A DNA stretch of 64,000 nucleotides from Roseobacter fucihabitans (GCF_014337925.2 NZ_CP143423.1:4308501-4372500), one strand, 5' to 3'. Shown: positions 45,033-54,545, counted from the stretch's first letter. Program-made: numbers and translations. Notes: generated by a model not told the origin, from the sequence alone.

Positions 45033-46652
45033 TCAGACCTCGGCTTCCTCCGTCTCAGTGCCGTCGGCATCTTCTTCAGCGTCAGCTTCCAGTTCTGCCG
45101 GATCCACCCAGCCCAGCATGACCCGAGCCGTCATGATCATATTCTGCGCTTCTTCCAAAGACAAATCGAAAGGCTCCAGAACACCATCGTCTTTCGTGCG
45201 TTCACCGTCCGTGGTTGTCCAACCCCCGGCCAATTCCCAATCCGCGCAGGTCGCGAAATCTTCGAGCGTTTTCACATCATCCTTGGCCAAGGCTTCAATC
45301 ATTTGGGGCGTCAGGCCTTCAAATTCAACCAGGCTGTCTTCGACGCCCAGCGCACGCGCACTTTCAAGCGCCGCTTTGTTTTGCGCCTCCAGAACATCAC
45401 GCGCACGAGCCTGAAGTTCCGCTGCGGTATCGGAATCGACACCATCAATCACCAACAGCTCGTCCAGCTCGACGTATGCGACCTCTTCGAGGTTGGTGAA
45501 GCCTTCGGAGACCAGCAGCTGCGCAAAAAATTCATCAAGATCGAGGTTATCCATGAACAGTTTGGTGCGCAGTTCGAATTCCGCCTGACGGCGCGCGCTT
45601 TCCTGCTCTTCGGTCATGATGTCGATATCAAGACCGGTCAATTGCGAGGCCAGACGCACGTTTTGACCCCGACGCCCAATCGCAAGGCTCAATTGCTCTT
45701 CTGGAACAACAACTTCGATCTTCCCGGCTTCCTCATCCAAAACAACCTTGGACACTTCGGCGGGTTGTAGCGCGTTCACAAGAAAGGTCGGCTGATCTTC
45801 GTTCCATGGAATAATATCGATCTTTTCGCCCTGCAATTCGTTCACCACAGCTTGCACGCGCGAGCCGCGCATACCAACGCAAGCCCCAACCGGATCAATC
45901 GAATTGTCATATGAAATCACCGCGATCTTGGCGCGCGAACCGGGATCACGGGCAACCGCCTTGATCTCGATGATGCCATCATAAATCTCGGGCACTTCCA
46001 TCTTGAACAGTTCCGCCATGAATTCCGGCGCGGTACGGGACAGGAAAATCTGCGGGCCACGCTGCTCGCGACGCACGTCCTTGATGTAAACGCGGATGCG
46101 GTCGTTCGGACGATATGATTCGCGGCCGATCTTTTCGTTGCGGCGCAGAATCGCCTCACCGGCACCCACATCGACGATGACATTGCCATACTCTTCACGT
46201 TTGACCAGACCATTGATGATCGTGCCGGCGCGGTCTTTGAACTCTTCGAACTGGCGATCGCGTTCAGCTTCGCGCACCTTCTGGAGGATCACCTGCTTGG
46301 CGGATTGCGCAGCGATTCGACCCATCTCAACGGGCGGAACTTCTTCGATCAGCTGCTGACCGACCTCTGGATCAGCCATGTATTGCTTGGCTTGCTCGAC
46401 GGTGAATTCGGCCTGATAATTCTCCAGCTCTTCATCCTCGACCACCGTGCGCACGCGGGTGAATGTCGCGCGGCCCGTCTTGCGGTCAATCGCCACGCGA
46501 ATGTCCATTTCCGCGCCGTAACGCGACTTGGCGGCACGGGCGAGCGATTCTTCCATCGCCTCGATCACCAACACCGGGTCGATCATCTTTTCACGCGCCA
46601 CAGCCTCGGCGGTTTGCAACAGCTCAAGCTGGTTTGCGGATGTAATGGCCAT
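45033..46652 (-). CDS. nusA: Transcription termination/antitermination factor NusA
   Basis: 539 residues: N-terminal RNA-polymerase-binding domain, S1 domain near 135-200, KH domains near 230-345 (GACVGMRGSRVQAVVNELQG; SLAIGRRGQNVRLASQLTG) and two C-terminal helix-hairpin repeats with an acidic tail. It modulates pausing, termination and rRNA antitermination. It lies immediately after rimP. Confidence 0.97.
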   Translation of the reverse strand: MAITSANQLELLQTAEAVAREKMIDPVLVIEAMEESLARAAKSRYGAEMDIRVAIDRKTGRATFTRVRTVVEDEELENYQAEFTVEQAKQYMADPEVGQQLIEEVPPVEMGRIAAQSAKQVILQKVREAERDRQFEEFKDRAGTIINGLVKREEYGNVIVDVGAGEAILRRNEKIGRESYRPNDRIRVYIKDVRREQRGPQIFLSRTAPEFMAELFKMEVPEIYDGIIEIKAVARDPGSRAKIAVISYDNSIDPVGACVGMRGSRVQAVVNELQGEKIDIIPWNEDQPTFLVNALQPAEVSKVVLDEEAGKIEVVVPEEQLSLAIGRRGQNVRLASQLTGLDIDIMTEEQESARRQAEFELRTKLFMDNLDLDEFFAQLLVSEGFTNLEEVAYVELDELLVIDGVDSDTAAELQARARDVLEAQNKAALESARALGVEDSLVEFEGLTPQMIEALAKDDVKTLEDFATCADWELAGGWTTTDGERTKDDGVLEPFDLSLEEAQNMIMTARVMLGWVDPAELEADAEEDADGTETEEAEV

Positions 46653-47231
46653 TTATCGGTCTCCCTCAGCAGACGTTTCCGTCTCTATCTCATCGAACTT
46701 TGTTTCATCAATCGCGCCAGATTCTTTACGCTGACGCAGCATTTCCTTGATCAGATCGTCGGTCAGAACCAATTTGGCATCCGACAACCAATCGAATTTT
46801 AACCCGATCGTACCCTCGTCCAGGTTGATCAGAACCTCATCATCCTCGACCCCGGCCAATTCGCCCTTGAAACGCCGACGCCCGTCGATCAAATCCGCCG
46901 TTTCGATCTTGGCCTCATAGCCCTCGAACATCTCGAAGTCTTTCAGCCGCGTCAGCGGTCGGTCGATCCCAGGACTGGACACTTCCAGCGTATATTCATC
47001 CAGGATCGGATCTTCGACGTCCAGAACGGCGCTCACCGCCTGGCTGATCTGCGCACAATCATCGACCTCGATGCCACCGTCCGGCTTATCCGCCATGATC
47101 TGCAAGATCGTCGTCTTGGCCGACATCAAACGCACACGCACCAGTTCAAACCCCAAATCCTCGATCACCGGGGTGATGATCTCGGCCATGCGGCGATCAA
47201 TGGCGGCTTTTGCAATCAGGTCGTTGTTCAT
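46653..47231 (-). CDS. rimP: Ribosome maturation factor RimP
   Basis: 192 residues from ATG 47231 ([20 protein letters not shown]). The family motif region [12 protein letters not shown] (here [20 protein letters not shown]) is near 90. It assists 30S assembly. An in-frame ATG at 47246 directly abuts the T-run of a terminator hairpin, so 47231 is favoured. First gene of the nusA-infB unit. Confidence 0.94.
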   Translation of the reverse strand: MNNDLIAKAAIDRRMAEIITPVIEDLGFELVRVRLMSAKTTILQIMADKPDGGIEVDDCAQISQAVSAVLDVEDPILDEYTLEVSSPGIDRPLTRLKDFEMFEGYEAKIETADLIDGRRRFKGELAGVEDDEVLINLDEGTIGLKFDWLSDAKLVLTDDLIKEMLRQRKESGAIDETKFDEIETETSAEGDR

Positions 47232-47246
47232 GTTGCTTTCAGGCAT

Positions 47247-47269
47247 AAAAAAACGGGCGCGCGGCCCGT
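47247..47269 (-). terminator. Terminator/attenuator in the rimP-nusA leader
   Basis: On the minus strand ACGGGC-CGCGC-GCCCGT followed by seven T, ending at the first possible rimP codon. It could end the upstream pip transcript, but a promoter (47324-47352) lies upstream of it and no room for one lies downstream, so transcripts of rimP-nusA must read through it. A NusA-responsive attenuator is plausible. Confidence 0.65.
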
Positions 47270-47323
47270 AACAAGTTTCGGTGGTGCGTTTGGTTTGGAC
47301 CCGAACGCGCCGCTATTGGAATG

Positions 47324-47352
47324 GATATACGCATGGGACGCGGAGTCTGCAA
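47324..47352 (-). promoter_or_regulatory. Candidate promoter of rimP-nusA-infB
   Basis: Minus-strand TTGCAG (47352-47347) and TATATC (47329-47324) with a 17-base spacer, the same -35 hexamer and spacing as the candidate dnaK promoter. Predicted start about 47317, some 50 bases before the terminator hairpin. Confidence 0.5.
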
Positions 47353-47364
47353 CCCCTGTTTGTG

Positions 47365-48261
47365 TCAGGCGATCCACCAGCGCTGTGCCGCGCGCAAATT
47401 ATCCATCGGCCAACGCGTTCCGATGCTCTGGGGCAGGCCCACTTCCTTGCGCACCGCGCAGGTCATGAAGTTCTCCTCCGGTAACAGCGTGATTTCGCTC
47501 AACACACCCAATTCGGCGGAATGGGTCAAATCAACCGCATCGACAAAATGATCGCGCAGCGCCTCGGCACGCACCGCATCGGCGGGCAGCGACACCAGCT
47601 CCACCCGGTCGAACCACCCAGCCTTTGCGTCCTTGTAGTGATCGTCCACCCGCGCGCCGATGAATTGCCGGCCAGGCTGAAAACGATGTGTCCGGTAAAG
47701 GCCGGTGCCGATGCCCTGCGTCATCGCGGCGTCAATATGCCCGGCGGGGTAAATCACCATCTGCGGACCGCTGAGGCGATAGGGGAAATCCGCATCCGGG
47801 ATCGACAGTGTGATCCGGATTTTATGGCTGCTGAGGGTTTCAATCTCCTGGACATCCGACAAGGCCCCGGATGCGTGTATGTCAAACGAGGCCAGAACAT
47901 CATTTGAATCGAGGGGTTTGCCGTTGTGAAACACCGCGTCCTGCCGCAGATCAAACACCCAGACCCGTGCATCCGTACTGCCGTACCAAGCAAGCGCCAG
48001 CTCTCCGCGCAGCGTACCGTCCGAGGCGATTTCAGTCAGCGTTTCAAAGACCGCACCGATCATCGCAACCTGCATGAACAGGCCCTGTGGCGCGCGCGCG
48101 TCAAAACCATCCGCCCGTGTGGCACCCGATAGAGCCATGCGAAACTGCCCGCCGCGCACAGGGGACGTCCCCGCCGAAAGCCCGGTCGCCGCAAGCAGTG
48201 CCGCCGCTGCACCCGAAGCAAAAAGCGCCCGCCTGTCGATATTGGGACGGCGCACGCTCAT
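47365..48261 (-). CDS. Family 5 ABC substrate-binding protein, half-length
   Basis: 298 residues. A twin-arginine-like signal, RRPNIDRRALFASGAAAALL, leads into an SBP_bac_5 domain (GELALAWYGSTDARVWVFDL, FHNGKPLDSNDVLASFDIHA, QMVIYPAGHID). Family members are usually near 500 residues; here the second lobe is absent and the protein ends at DNLRAAQRWWIA without obvious frameshift. No permease genes adjoin. It may be an orphan binding or periplasmic protein. It overlaps pip by 4 bp. Confidence 0.75.
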   Translation of the reverse strand: MSVRRPNIDRRALFASGAAAALLAATGLSAGTSPVRGGQFRMALSGATRADGFDARAPQGLFMQVAMIGAVFETLTEIASDGTLRGELALAWYGSTDARVWVFDLRQDAVFHNGKPLDSNDVLASFDIHASGALSDVQEIETLSSHKIRITLSIPDADFPYRLSGPQMVIYPAGHIDAAMTQGIGTGLYRTHRFQPGRQFIGARVDDHYKDAKAGWFDRVELVSLPADAVRAEALRDHFVDAVDLTHSAELGVLSEITLLPEENFMTCAVRKEVGLPQSIGTRWPMDNLRAAQRWWIA

Positions 48262-49229
48262 CGCCCGCCGATCCGATCCATGGTGCGCACAAGCTCTGCG
48301 CTGATCCCCGGTTCGGACAGCGCATGACCGGCGTTGCGCACCATTTTAAGCTCGCAATTATCCCAGGCACTGGCCAAGGAAAAAGCGCTGTCGGGCGGGC
48401 AAATCATGTCATACCGCCCCTGCACGATGACGCCTGGAATATGCGCAATCCGGCCCACATGTGCCAGAATTTGACCGTCAAAATCCAGAAAACCCGCGTT
48501 TGAAAAATAGTGATTCTCCAGCCGGGCAAAAGCGCGGGCATATTCCCCCGGACTATCGCCCGTTGAGCCGGACGAATGAATTGACGCCAGCGCGTTTTCC
48601 CATGCGGACCATGCTTTTGCGAACCGTGTTTCGAGGGGAAGGTCGCCGGAAAACAGACGTCGGCGATAGGCCTCGATCATATTCCCACGTTCATCCTCGG
48701 GGATCAGCGCGGTAAACCGCTCCCAGACCTCGGGCCAGAATTTGCCCGCGCCACCCCCATAGAACCAATCAAGTTCCGCCTGCGTCATCAAGAAAACACC
48801 GCGCAACACGATATGGCGCACGTGGTCGGGATGGGATTCCGCATAGATCAGCGCCAGTGTCGCGCCCCAGCTGCCGCCAAAAACGATCCACTGATCAATA
48901 TCCAGGGTGGTACGAATCATCTCGATATCCGCCACCAGATGCCATGTGGTGTTGTGCGTCACGCTGGCGTGCGGTCGCGAGCGGCCACAGCCGCGTTGAT
49001 CAAACAGGATGACCCGGTAGATTTCAGGATCGAAATAGCGTCGCATCGTCGGGCTGCACCCGCCGCCCGGACCGCCATGCAGCACCACAACCGGAATCCC
49101 ATTGGGGTTGCCACATTGCTCAACATAGATCTTGTGACCCTGACCCACATCAAGCATCCGCTGATCGAAAGGATCGATCGGCGGGTACAGATATTGCACT
49201 GCGCGCTTTTGGTCCGAGAATTTGTCCAT
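48258..49229 (-). CDS. pip: Proline iminopeptidase
   Basis: 323 residues from ATG 49229 (MDKFSDQKRAVQYLYPPIDP). Alpha/beta hydrolase with oxyanion region LHGGPGGG near 45, DQRGCGRS near 75, nucleophile GGSWGAT near 117, and the catalytic Asp/His region QGRYDMICPP and NAGHALSEPG. It frees N-terminal proline from peptides in the cytoplasm. Transcribed with the following binding-protein gene. Confidence 0.95.
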   Translation of the reverse strand: MDKFSDQKRAVQYLYPPIDPFDQRMLDVGQGHKIYVEQCGNPNGIPVVVLHGGPGGGCSPTMRRYFDPEIYRVILFDQRGCGRSRPHASVTHNTTWHLVADIEMIRTTLDIDQWIVFGGSWGATLALIYAESHPDHVRHIVLRGVFLMTQAELDWFYGGGAGKFWPEVWERFTALIPEDERGNMIEAYRRRLFSGDLPLETRFAKAWSAWENALASIHSSGSTGDSPGEYARAFARLENHYFSNAGFLDFDGQILAHVGRIAHIPGVIVQGRYDMICPPDSAFSLASAWDNCELKMVRNAGHALSEPGISAELVRTMDRIGGR

Positions 49230-49277
49230 TACTGGCCTATATAATACGAAAACATAGTTGATCACATGGAGAAGAGA

Positions 49278-50024
49278 ATGCAAGCGCCTCAAACCACGGT
49301 TGACCCTTCGGAAATCGCTAAATTTGAGGCGATGGCCGCAGAATGGTGGGATGAAAACGGCAAATTCAAACCGTTGCACATGCTGAACCCCTGCCGGTTG
49401 GATTACATCACGACGCAAATTGCAGGTGAATTTGACCGCGACCTCAAAGCGCCCGAGCCTTTCAAGGGGCTGCGTATTCTCGACATCGGCTGTGGCGGCG
49501 GTCTTTTGGCCGAACCCATGGCGCGTCTGGGTGCGGATGTGGTGGGTGCGGATGCCGCCGAACGCAACATCCCCGTGGCACAAATCCACGCTGAACAATC
49601 AGGTCTGAAAATCGATTATCGTCACACCACCGCCGAGGATATGGCCGCAAAAGGCGAGCAATTTGACGTGGTCCTGAACATGGAAGTGGTGGAGCATGTC
49701 GCCTCCCCCATCGATTATCTGATCGCCTGTCGCCAATTGCTGAAACCCGGTGGCTTGCACATTTGCTCGACCCTGAACCGCAATCCAAAATCCTATATGA
49801 TGGCGATCATCGGGGCGGAACATGTCATGCGGTGGCTGCCAAAGGGGACGCATGAATGGTCGAAATTCATAACGCCGGATGAATTGTTCGACCTGCTGCG
49901 CGAAGCCGGGCTGGATCCGGTGGATCGCAAGGGGTTCGTATTTAATCCGATAAAATGGGACTGGCGTCTGTCGGATCGCGATCTGAGCGTGAATTACGTT
50001 ACCGCAAGCCTGAAACCCGCCTAG
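49278..50024 (+). CDS. ubiG: Ubiquinone biosynthesis O-methyltransferase UbiG
   Basis: 248 residues from ATG 49278 ([16 protein letters not shown]), preferred over ATG 49266 because GGAGAAG precedes it. SAM motif [21 protein letters not shown] near 68 and post motif [13 protein letters not shown] near 130. It catalyses both O-methylations in ubiquinone synthesis. Its end overlaps the convergent marR gene by 4 bp. Confidence 0.96.
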   Translation: MQAPQTTVDPSEIAKFEAMAAEWWDENGKFKPLHMLNPCRLDYITTQIAGEFDRDLKAPEPFKGLRILDIGCGGGLLAEPMARLGADVVGADAAERNIPVAQIHAEQSGLKIDYRHTTAEDMAAKGEQFDVVLNMEVVEHVASPIDYLIACRQLLKPGGLHICSTLNRNPKSYMMAIIGAEHVMRWLPKGTHEWSKFITPDELFDLLREAGLDPVDRKGFVFNPIKWDWRLSDRDLSVNYVTASLKPA

Positions 50025-50464
50025 AGCTTTTCGCCCAGCCGCACCCGCAGTTCACGCAGGATGGGGAGGGCTTCGCGCACCTTCTCATCGCCGAGCTTTT
50101 CGACGACCTGATTGATCACCGGCGTAATCGATCCCACCGCCTGATCGCGCGCTTGTCGCCCTGCGGGGGAAATCGCGACCATCTTGCGCCGCGCGTCATC
50201 CCAATCGGGGCGCACATGCACATAGCCCGCCCATTCCAGCTTGCTCAGCGTGTTGGACATGGCACCGCGCGTGACGTGAAAGGTTTCGGCCAATTGCGCG
50301 GGTGTACGCTCGACCATGTTGCGCGCGAGATGGTTCAACACCGAAAAATGCGAAATCTCCATGCCCTTGGGCAACACGCTACTCAACCGCGCCCGGACCA
50401 TCTGATCAGCAGCGAGCACTTCACTGAAAAGCGCGATTGCCAAGGCATTTCTGTCTTCGTTCAT
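50021..50464 (-). CDS. MarR family transcriptional regulator
   Basis: 147 residues; winged helix with [39 protein letters not shown] (recognition helix) and [20 protein letters not shown] (wing). Ligand and targets unknown. It begins one base into the stop of the nitrilase-like gene, so it is co-transcribed with it. Confidence 0.92.
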   Translation of the reverse strand: MNEDRNALAIALFSEVLAADQMVRARLSSVLPKGMEISHFSVLNHLARNMVERTPAQLAETFHVTRGAMSNTLSKLEWAGYVHVRPDWDDARRKMVAISPAGRQARDQAVGSITPVINQVVEKLGDEKVREALPILRELRVRLGEKL

Positions 50465-51294
50465 CAGGGTCCATCAAAAGATCGGGCATTCTCAAGGCTG
50501 GGAACACGGCCCCGCGCCTTGGTTACTTCTCCCATATCAAGGTCTGTCATGTAAACGCCCGGTGCGGTTCCGCCATCCAATTGCACCTCACCCCAGGGGC
50601 TTACGACCAACGAATGACCATAAGTGTGACGCGTCTTGTGTTTTGTACTCTGATGCTCGCCGGTTTGCGCGGGCGCAATGACGAAACATCCCGTTTCTAT
50701 CGCCCGTGCGCGCAAAAGCGTATGCCAATGCGCCGCCCCCGTAACCGGCGAAAACGCCGCCGGGACGGTCAAAATCTCCGCGCCCGCACCCGCCAATGCC
50801 GCATGCAACTTTGGAAACCGGACATCATAACAAACCGTCATCCCCACTGCGCCAAAAGCAGTCTGCGCCAAAACCGCCCGGCTTCCGGGTCGATACCCTT
50901 CGGATTCGCGCCAGGTCTCTTCCGGGGTAACATCGACATCGAACATATGTATTTTATCATACCACGCCGCGATCGCGCCTTCTGGCGTGATCATGAACGA
51001 CCGGTTTGCGAATCGTCCATCTCTATCTCTGGTCTTCAGAGCCAGAGATCCGATGAGCAACCAGACCCCCAGTGTTTTTGCCTCATCGCGCAGCGCCGCA
51101 AGCGTGGCATCTTCCTGCTGGTGGGACAGCACCTCGTTTTGATGCGCGCGGCTGGTGGACAGGCAATTCGTCACTTCCGGCGTCAAGACGAACGCGGCAC
51201 CCTGCGCGGCGGCATCGCGCAGATAGCCCAGCGTCACCGCCAGATTGGCAACCGGGTCATCCGTAACATTCAGCTGCAAAAGCGCCGTTTTCAT
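50464..51294 (-). CDS. Carbon-nitrogen hydrolase (Nit/nitrilase superfamily)
   Basis: 276 residues with the Glu-Lys-Cys triad: TPEVTN near 40, YDKIHMFDVDV near 112 and VCYDVRFPKLHAAL near 148. The closest class is the Nit1/Nit2-type amidase that repairs deaminated glutathione, which fits the adjoining glutaredoxin gene; this assignment is inference. TAATG overlap with the glutaredoxin gene. Confidence 0.9.
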   Translation of the reverse strand: MKTALLQLNVTDDPVANLAVTLGYLRDAAAQGAAFVLTPEVTNCLSTSRAHQNEVLSHQQEDATLAALRDEAKTLGVWLLIGSLALKTRDRDGRFANRSFMITPEGAIAAWYDKIHMFDVDVTPEETWRESEGYRPGSRAVLAQTAFGAVGMTVCYDVRFPKLHAALAGAGAEILTVPAAFSPVTGAAHWHTLLRARAIETGCFVIAPAQTGEHQSTKHKTRHTYGHSLVVSPWGEVQLDGGTAPGVYMTDLDMGEVTKARGRVPSLENARSFDGP

Positions 51295-51551
51295 TAGGCG
51301 GCCAAAAGGCTATCGAGCTTCCCGGCGCGCTCCAATGCATAGAGCTCGTCACAACCGCCGACATGGGTCGCGCCAACAAAAATCTGCGGCACGGTGCGCC
51401 CGCCATTCGCGCGTTCGATCATTTCCGCCTTGCGGTCCGGGTTTCTGAGGACGTCAACTTCCGTAAACGCGACGCCTTTTTCCTTGAGCAGGCGTTTGGC
51501 GGCATGGCAGAAGCCACAGAGGGGGGATGTATAGATTTCAATACTTTGCAT
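51294..51551 (-). CDS. grxC: Glutaredoxin 3
   Basis: 85 residues from ATG 51551 (MQSIEIYTSPLCGFCHAAKR). The active site is CGFC rather than the usual CPYC; TVPQIF and GGCDELYALE complete the glutathione-binding signature. Thiol-disulfide exchange in the cytoplasm. An ATG three codons upstream is possible. Confidence 0.94.
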   Translation of the reverse strand: MQSIEIYTSPLCGFCHAAKRLLKEKGVAFTEVDVLRNPDRKAEMIERANGGRTVPQIFVGATHVGGCDELYALERAGKLDSLLAA

Positions 51552-51590
51552 GACTTCCATTCCTTTGGGCGCAGGGCGCTGCACCGGAAC

Positions 51591-52319
51591 TTAGGCGTCC
51601 TTGACCGCGCGCGCTAGGGTCAGGACGTACACCGGACCCGATCCCGCAGCAATACAGGCATCCGTCGAAGCCGCCAGCGTCGCACCGGAGGTCAACACAT
51701 CATCAATGATCAGAACCGGACGGGCGACCAAACGGTGGCGACGGCGGGGGTGGACGGAAATCGCACCCTTGACGGAAGAGAACCGCACTTCCTTATTCAT
51801 GTTCTCCATGGGTTGAGTACGCTTTTTGCGCAACAAAAGATCGGGGCACACAGGCAAACCTGTTTGTTTTGCAAGGGCTTGCGCCAGCAGGGCCGATTGA
51901 TTGTACCGACGCTTGACCATGCGTGTCCAATGCAGCGGCACGGGCGCGATGATCATGTTGTCCTTGGGAATATCGGCCATCGCCTGCGCCATCCATTTGG
52001 CGGCGGGCGTCGCAATTTCCTGCCGGTCACCGTGTTTGAAGGCGAGCACCAAACGCCGCCCGTTGCCCTTATAGAGCAGCGCAGATCGCCCGCTCACCCA
52101 AGGCCGTGGCGTCTTCATGCAGGTATCACATTTAAGTGTTTCGCCGGTATCCTGACCCGGGAGCGGTGCGCTGCAACTATCGCAGATCGCCCCGCCAATG
52201 AATTGCGTGTCACGCCAGCAGGTTCCGCAGAGACCAAAATCGCTCTCCACCTTGTCCCCGCACCCCAGACAGCGCGGTGGATAAATGAGCGAAACCGCCG
52301 TTTGAAAACTCAGCTCCAA
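51591..52319 (-). CDS. ComF family phosphoribosyltransferase-like protein
   Basis: 242 residues from a TTG at 52319 (LELSFQTAVSLIYPPRCLGC) with AAGGA seven bases upstream. An N-terminal zinc-binding part (CLGCGDKVESDFGLCGTCW, CDSCSAPL, CDTCMK) precedes the PRPP motif VLIIDDVLTSGATLAASTDA near 205. Family members are linked to DNA uptake or purine salvage; role unproven. The start codon is only 18 bp from that of the divergent methyltransferase. Confidence 0.88.
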   Translation of the reverse strand: MELSFQTAVSLIYPPRCLGCGDKVESDFGLCGTCWRDTQFIGGAICDSCSAPLPGQDTGETLKCDTCMKTPRPWVSGRSALLYKGNGRRLVLAFKHGDRQEIATPAAKWMAQAMADIPKDNMIIAPVPLHWTRMVKRRYNQSALLAQALAKQTGLPVCPDLLLRKKRTQPMENMNKEVRFSSVKGAISVHPRRRHRLVARPVLIIDDVLTSGATLAASTDACIAAGSGPVYVLTLARAVKDA

Positions 52320-52337
52320 CGCCCTATCCTTCTCTTC

Positions 52338-53150
52338 ATGACTGAACCCAATACCCTGACCGATTTGAACGCACTCGCCCTGCACCGTGCGCGCGCCACG
52401 GAACTGTTTCTTCAGGAGGCCGCGGCAGACGAGGTGCAAGATCGCTTATTGTTGGTTAACAGGGCCTTTACGAAACCGGCCATCGTGACACCTTTTGCAA
52501 ATATCTGGGCGACGCGGATGCCGGACGCGACACTTTGTCCCGATCACGACCGGCTCGCCCTCCTGCCCGGCGCGCATGATCTGGTCCTCCACACGATGGG
52601 CCTGCATTGGGCAAACGATCCTGTCGGGCAATTGATCCAATGTCGACGCGCATTGGTGGCTGATGGGTTATTGATGGTGGTCGCTCTGGGCGGTCAAACG
52701 CTGTCCGAGCTGCGCAACTGTCTGGCACAGGCGGAAGTCGCCGTCACGGGCGGGCTCTCTCCGCGCATCGCACCGATGGGAGAGATTCGCGATCTGGGGG
52801 GTCTTTTGCAACGCGCGGGTCTTGCGTTGCCGGTTGCGGATAGTTTCTTACTAGACGTGCAATACCGCGATTTATGGCATCTGATGCGGGACCTGCGTGC
52901 CATGGGAGAGAGCAATGCGCTGGCTGCGCGACATCGCAAATTCACACCGCGGCGCGTTTTCGAAACCGCCAGCCAGCTTTACACTGATCACTATGCGCTG
53001 GCTGCGGGGGGCATTAAGGCGACCTTTGAAATGGTTGTTTTGACCGGCTGGGCACCGGATGAAAGCCAACAAAAGCCTCTCCGGCCGGGATCCGCCAAAC
53101 AACGTTTATCCGACGCTCTGGCCGTCCCCGAAACGCCGTTGCGTGATTGA
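52338..53150 (+). CDS. SAM-dependent methyltransferase (BioC/NDUFAF5-like)
   Basis: 270 residues from ATG 52338 (MTEPNTLTDLNALALHRARA). The N-terminal RARATELFLQEAAADEVQDR and MGLHWANDPVGQLIQCRRAL segment are typical of the NDUFAF5-like group; motif I is degenerate. No Shine-Dalgarno is visible upstream because that space belongs to the divergent comF gene. Substrate unknown. Confidence 0.82.
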   Translation: MTEPNTLTDLNALALHRARATELFLQEAAADEVQDRLLLVNRAFTKPAIVTPFANIWATRMPDATLCPDHDRLALLPGAHDLVLHTMGLHWANDPVGQLIQCRRALVADGLLMVVALGGQTLSELRNCLAQAEVAVTGGLSPRIAPMGEIRDLGGLLQRAGLALPVADSFLLDVQYRDLWHLMRDLRAMGESNALAARHRKFTPRRVFETASQLYTDHYALAAGGIKATFEMVVLTGWAPDESQQKPLRPGSAKQRLSDALAVPETPLRD

Positions 53151-53205
53151 CGCCCGCCAAAAACCGTCTATCTGAGGAACAACGCCGGTTTTGAAGGATT
53201 TTAAC

Positions 53206-54294
53206 ATGCTCGACAGCAGCGCATCTGTGCCCGTGACCGTACGCCCAGCGCATGCCAAAGACGATCACCCTGAGATCGCGTCGCCGAAAATCGGCATCTT
53301 GCTGGCCAACCTGGGCACGCCGGACAACTATGATTATTGGTCTATGCGGCGCTATCTTAATGAATTCCTGTCTGACCGGCGCGTGATCGATTACAGCCCG
53401 TGGATATGGCAACCTCTTTTGCAACTGATCATCCTGAGCAAACGTCCGTTTTCCAGCGGCGCCGCCTATAAATCCATCTGGAACGAGGCGGAGGGCGAAA
53501 GCCCCCTCATGACGATCACCAAGGCACAAACCGCCGCGATCAAAGCTGAGATGCACAAGCGTCACGGCGATGACATCATGGTCGATTTCTGCATGCGCTA
53601 TGGCAACCCGTCCACCCGTTCAAAAGTGGCCGAAATGACCGCCGCGGGATGTCGTAAGATATTGTTTTTTCCGCTTTATCCGCATTACGCCGGGGCCACG
53701 TCCGCCACCGCAAACGACGAATTTTTTCGGTCATTGATCTATGAAAAATGGCAACCGGTCACACGGACCGTCGAGCCCTATTACGGGCGCGCGGATTACA
53801 TTGAGGCGCTCGCGCAATCCATTGAGCGCGCCTATGCCCGCGCGGAAAAGAAACCCGATATCCTGGTCTGTTCCTATCACGGCGTTCCCATTCGGTATCT
53901 GATGGAGGGCGACCCCTATCATTGCCAGTGTCAGAAAACGACGCGGTTGCTGAAAGAGCGTTTGGGATGGGATGACACTGAAATTTGCACGACATTCCAG
54001 TCCAAATTCGGACCGGAAGAGTGGTTACAGCCCTATACCGTCGAAGAGGTTGCGCGGCTGGCAGAAGCGGGCAAGAAAAACATCGCGGTCTGCGCACCGG
54101 CGTTTTCTGCTGACTGCATCGAGACGCTGGAAGAGATCAACGAAGAAATCAAAGAGAGCTTCGAAGAGGCCGGTGGCGAAGATTTCACCTATATTGCCTG
54201 CCTCAATGACGATGCAGCACATATCGATGCTCTCTCGAACATCATTGATGACAATCTAATGGGGTGGATCAATCAACCCGAACCGCGCAGTTAA
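53206..54294 (+). CDS. hemH: Ferrochelatase
   Basis: 362 residues from ATG 53206 (MLDSSASVPVTVRPAHAKDD). Family motifs GILLANLGTPDNYDYWSMRR, FFPLYPHYAGATSATANDEF, the catalytic His in CSYHGVPIRY and the acidic SADCIETLEEINEE. It inserts Fe2+ into protoporphyrin IX. Ends at a strong terminator. Confidence 0.97.
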   Translation: MLDSSASVPVTVRPAHAKDDHPEIASPKIGILLANLGTPDNYDYWSMRRYLNEFLSDRRVIDYSPWIWQPLLQLIILSKRPFSSGAAYKSIWNEAEGESPLMTITKAQTAAIKAEMHKRHGDDIMVDFCMRYGNPSTRSKVAEMTAAGCRKILFFPLYPHYAGATSATANDEFFRSLIYEKWQPVTRTVEPYYGRADYIEALAQSIERAYARAEKKPDILVCSYHGVPIRYLMEGDPYHCQCQKTTRLLKERLGWDDTEICTTFQSKFGPEEWLQPYTVEEVARLAEAGKKNIAVCAPAFSADCIETLEEINEEIKESFEEAGGEDFTYIACLNDDAAHIDALSNIIDDNLMGWINQPEPRS

Positions 54295-54316
54295 ATACAA
54301 CGGGCGGACTTAACGT

Positions 54317-54345
54317 AAAAAGGCGGCGCACTGCGCCGCCTTTTT
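54317..54345. terminator. Bidirectional rho-independent terminator
   Basis: AAAAA, GGCGGCGC-ACT-GCGCCGCC, TTTTT: an 8-bp GC stem with A- and T-runs on both sides, serving hemH on the plus strand and the small membrane protein gene on the minus strand. Confidence 0.9.
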
Positions 54346-54368
54346 GATTTTTCCCTTACTAAGCGAAC

Positions 54369-54545
54369 TTAGGAAAGTGCTGCGGCAGCAATAACCAGCA
54401 GAAGGATCGGCAACAGAACGCCTGTTGAAGAACCAGATGCTTCTTCAACAATCACTGGTGCTTCAACAACTGGCTCCGCAAGTGACCCTGCGTATGCTGT
54501 CGATGCTGCGGCTGTCAGTGCAGCTGCGAGAACTAGTTTTTTCAT
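54369..54545 (-). CDS. 58-residue exported/membrane small protein
   Basis: ATG 54545 after GGAGGTTATGAT, a strong ribosome site. MKKLVLAAALTAAASTAYAG is a signal peptide; a linker rich in valine and glutamate follows (EPVVEAPVIVEEASGSST), then a hydrophobic end (GVLLPILLLVIAAAALS). Similar small proteins lie next to hemH in relatives; the role is unknown. Confidence 0.8.
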   Translation of the reverse strand: MKKLVLAAALTAAASTAYAGSLAEPVVEAPVIVEEASGSSTGVLLPILLLVIAAAALS

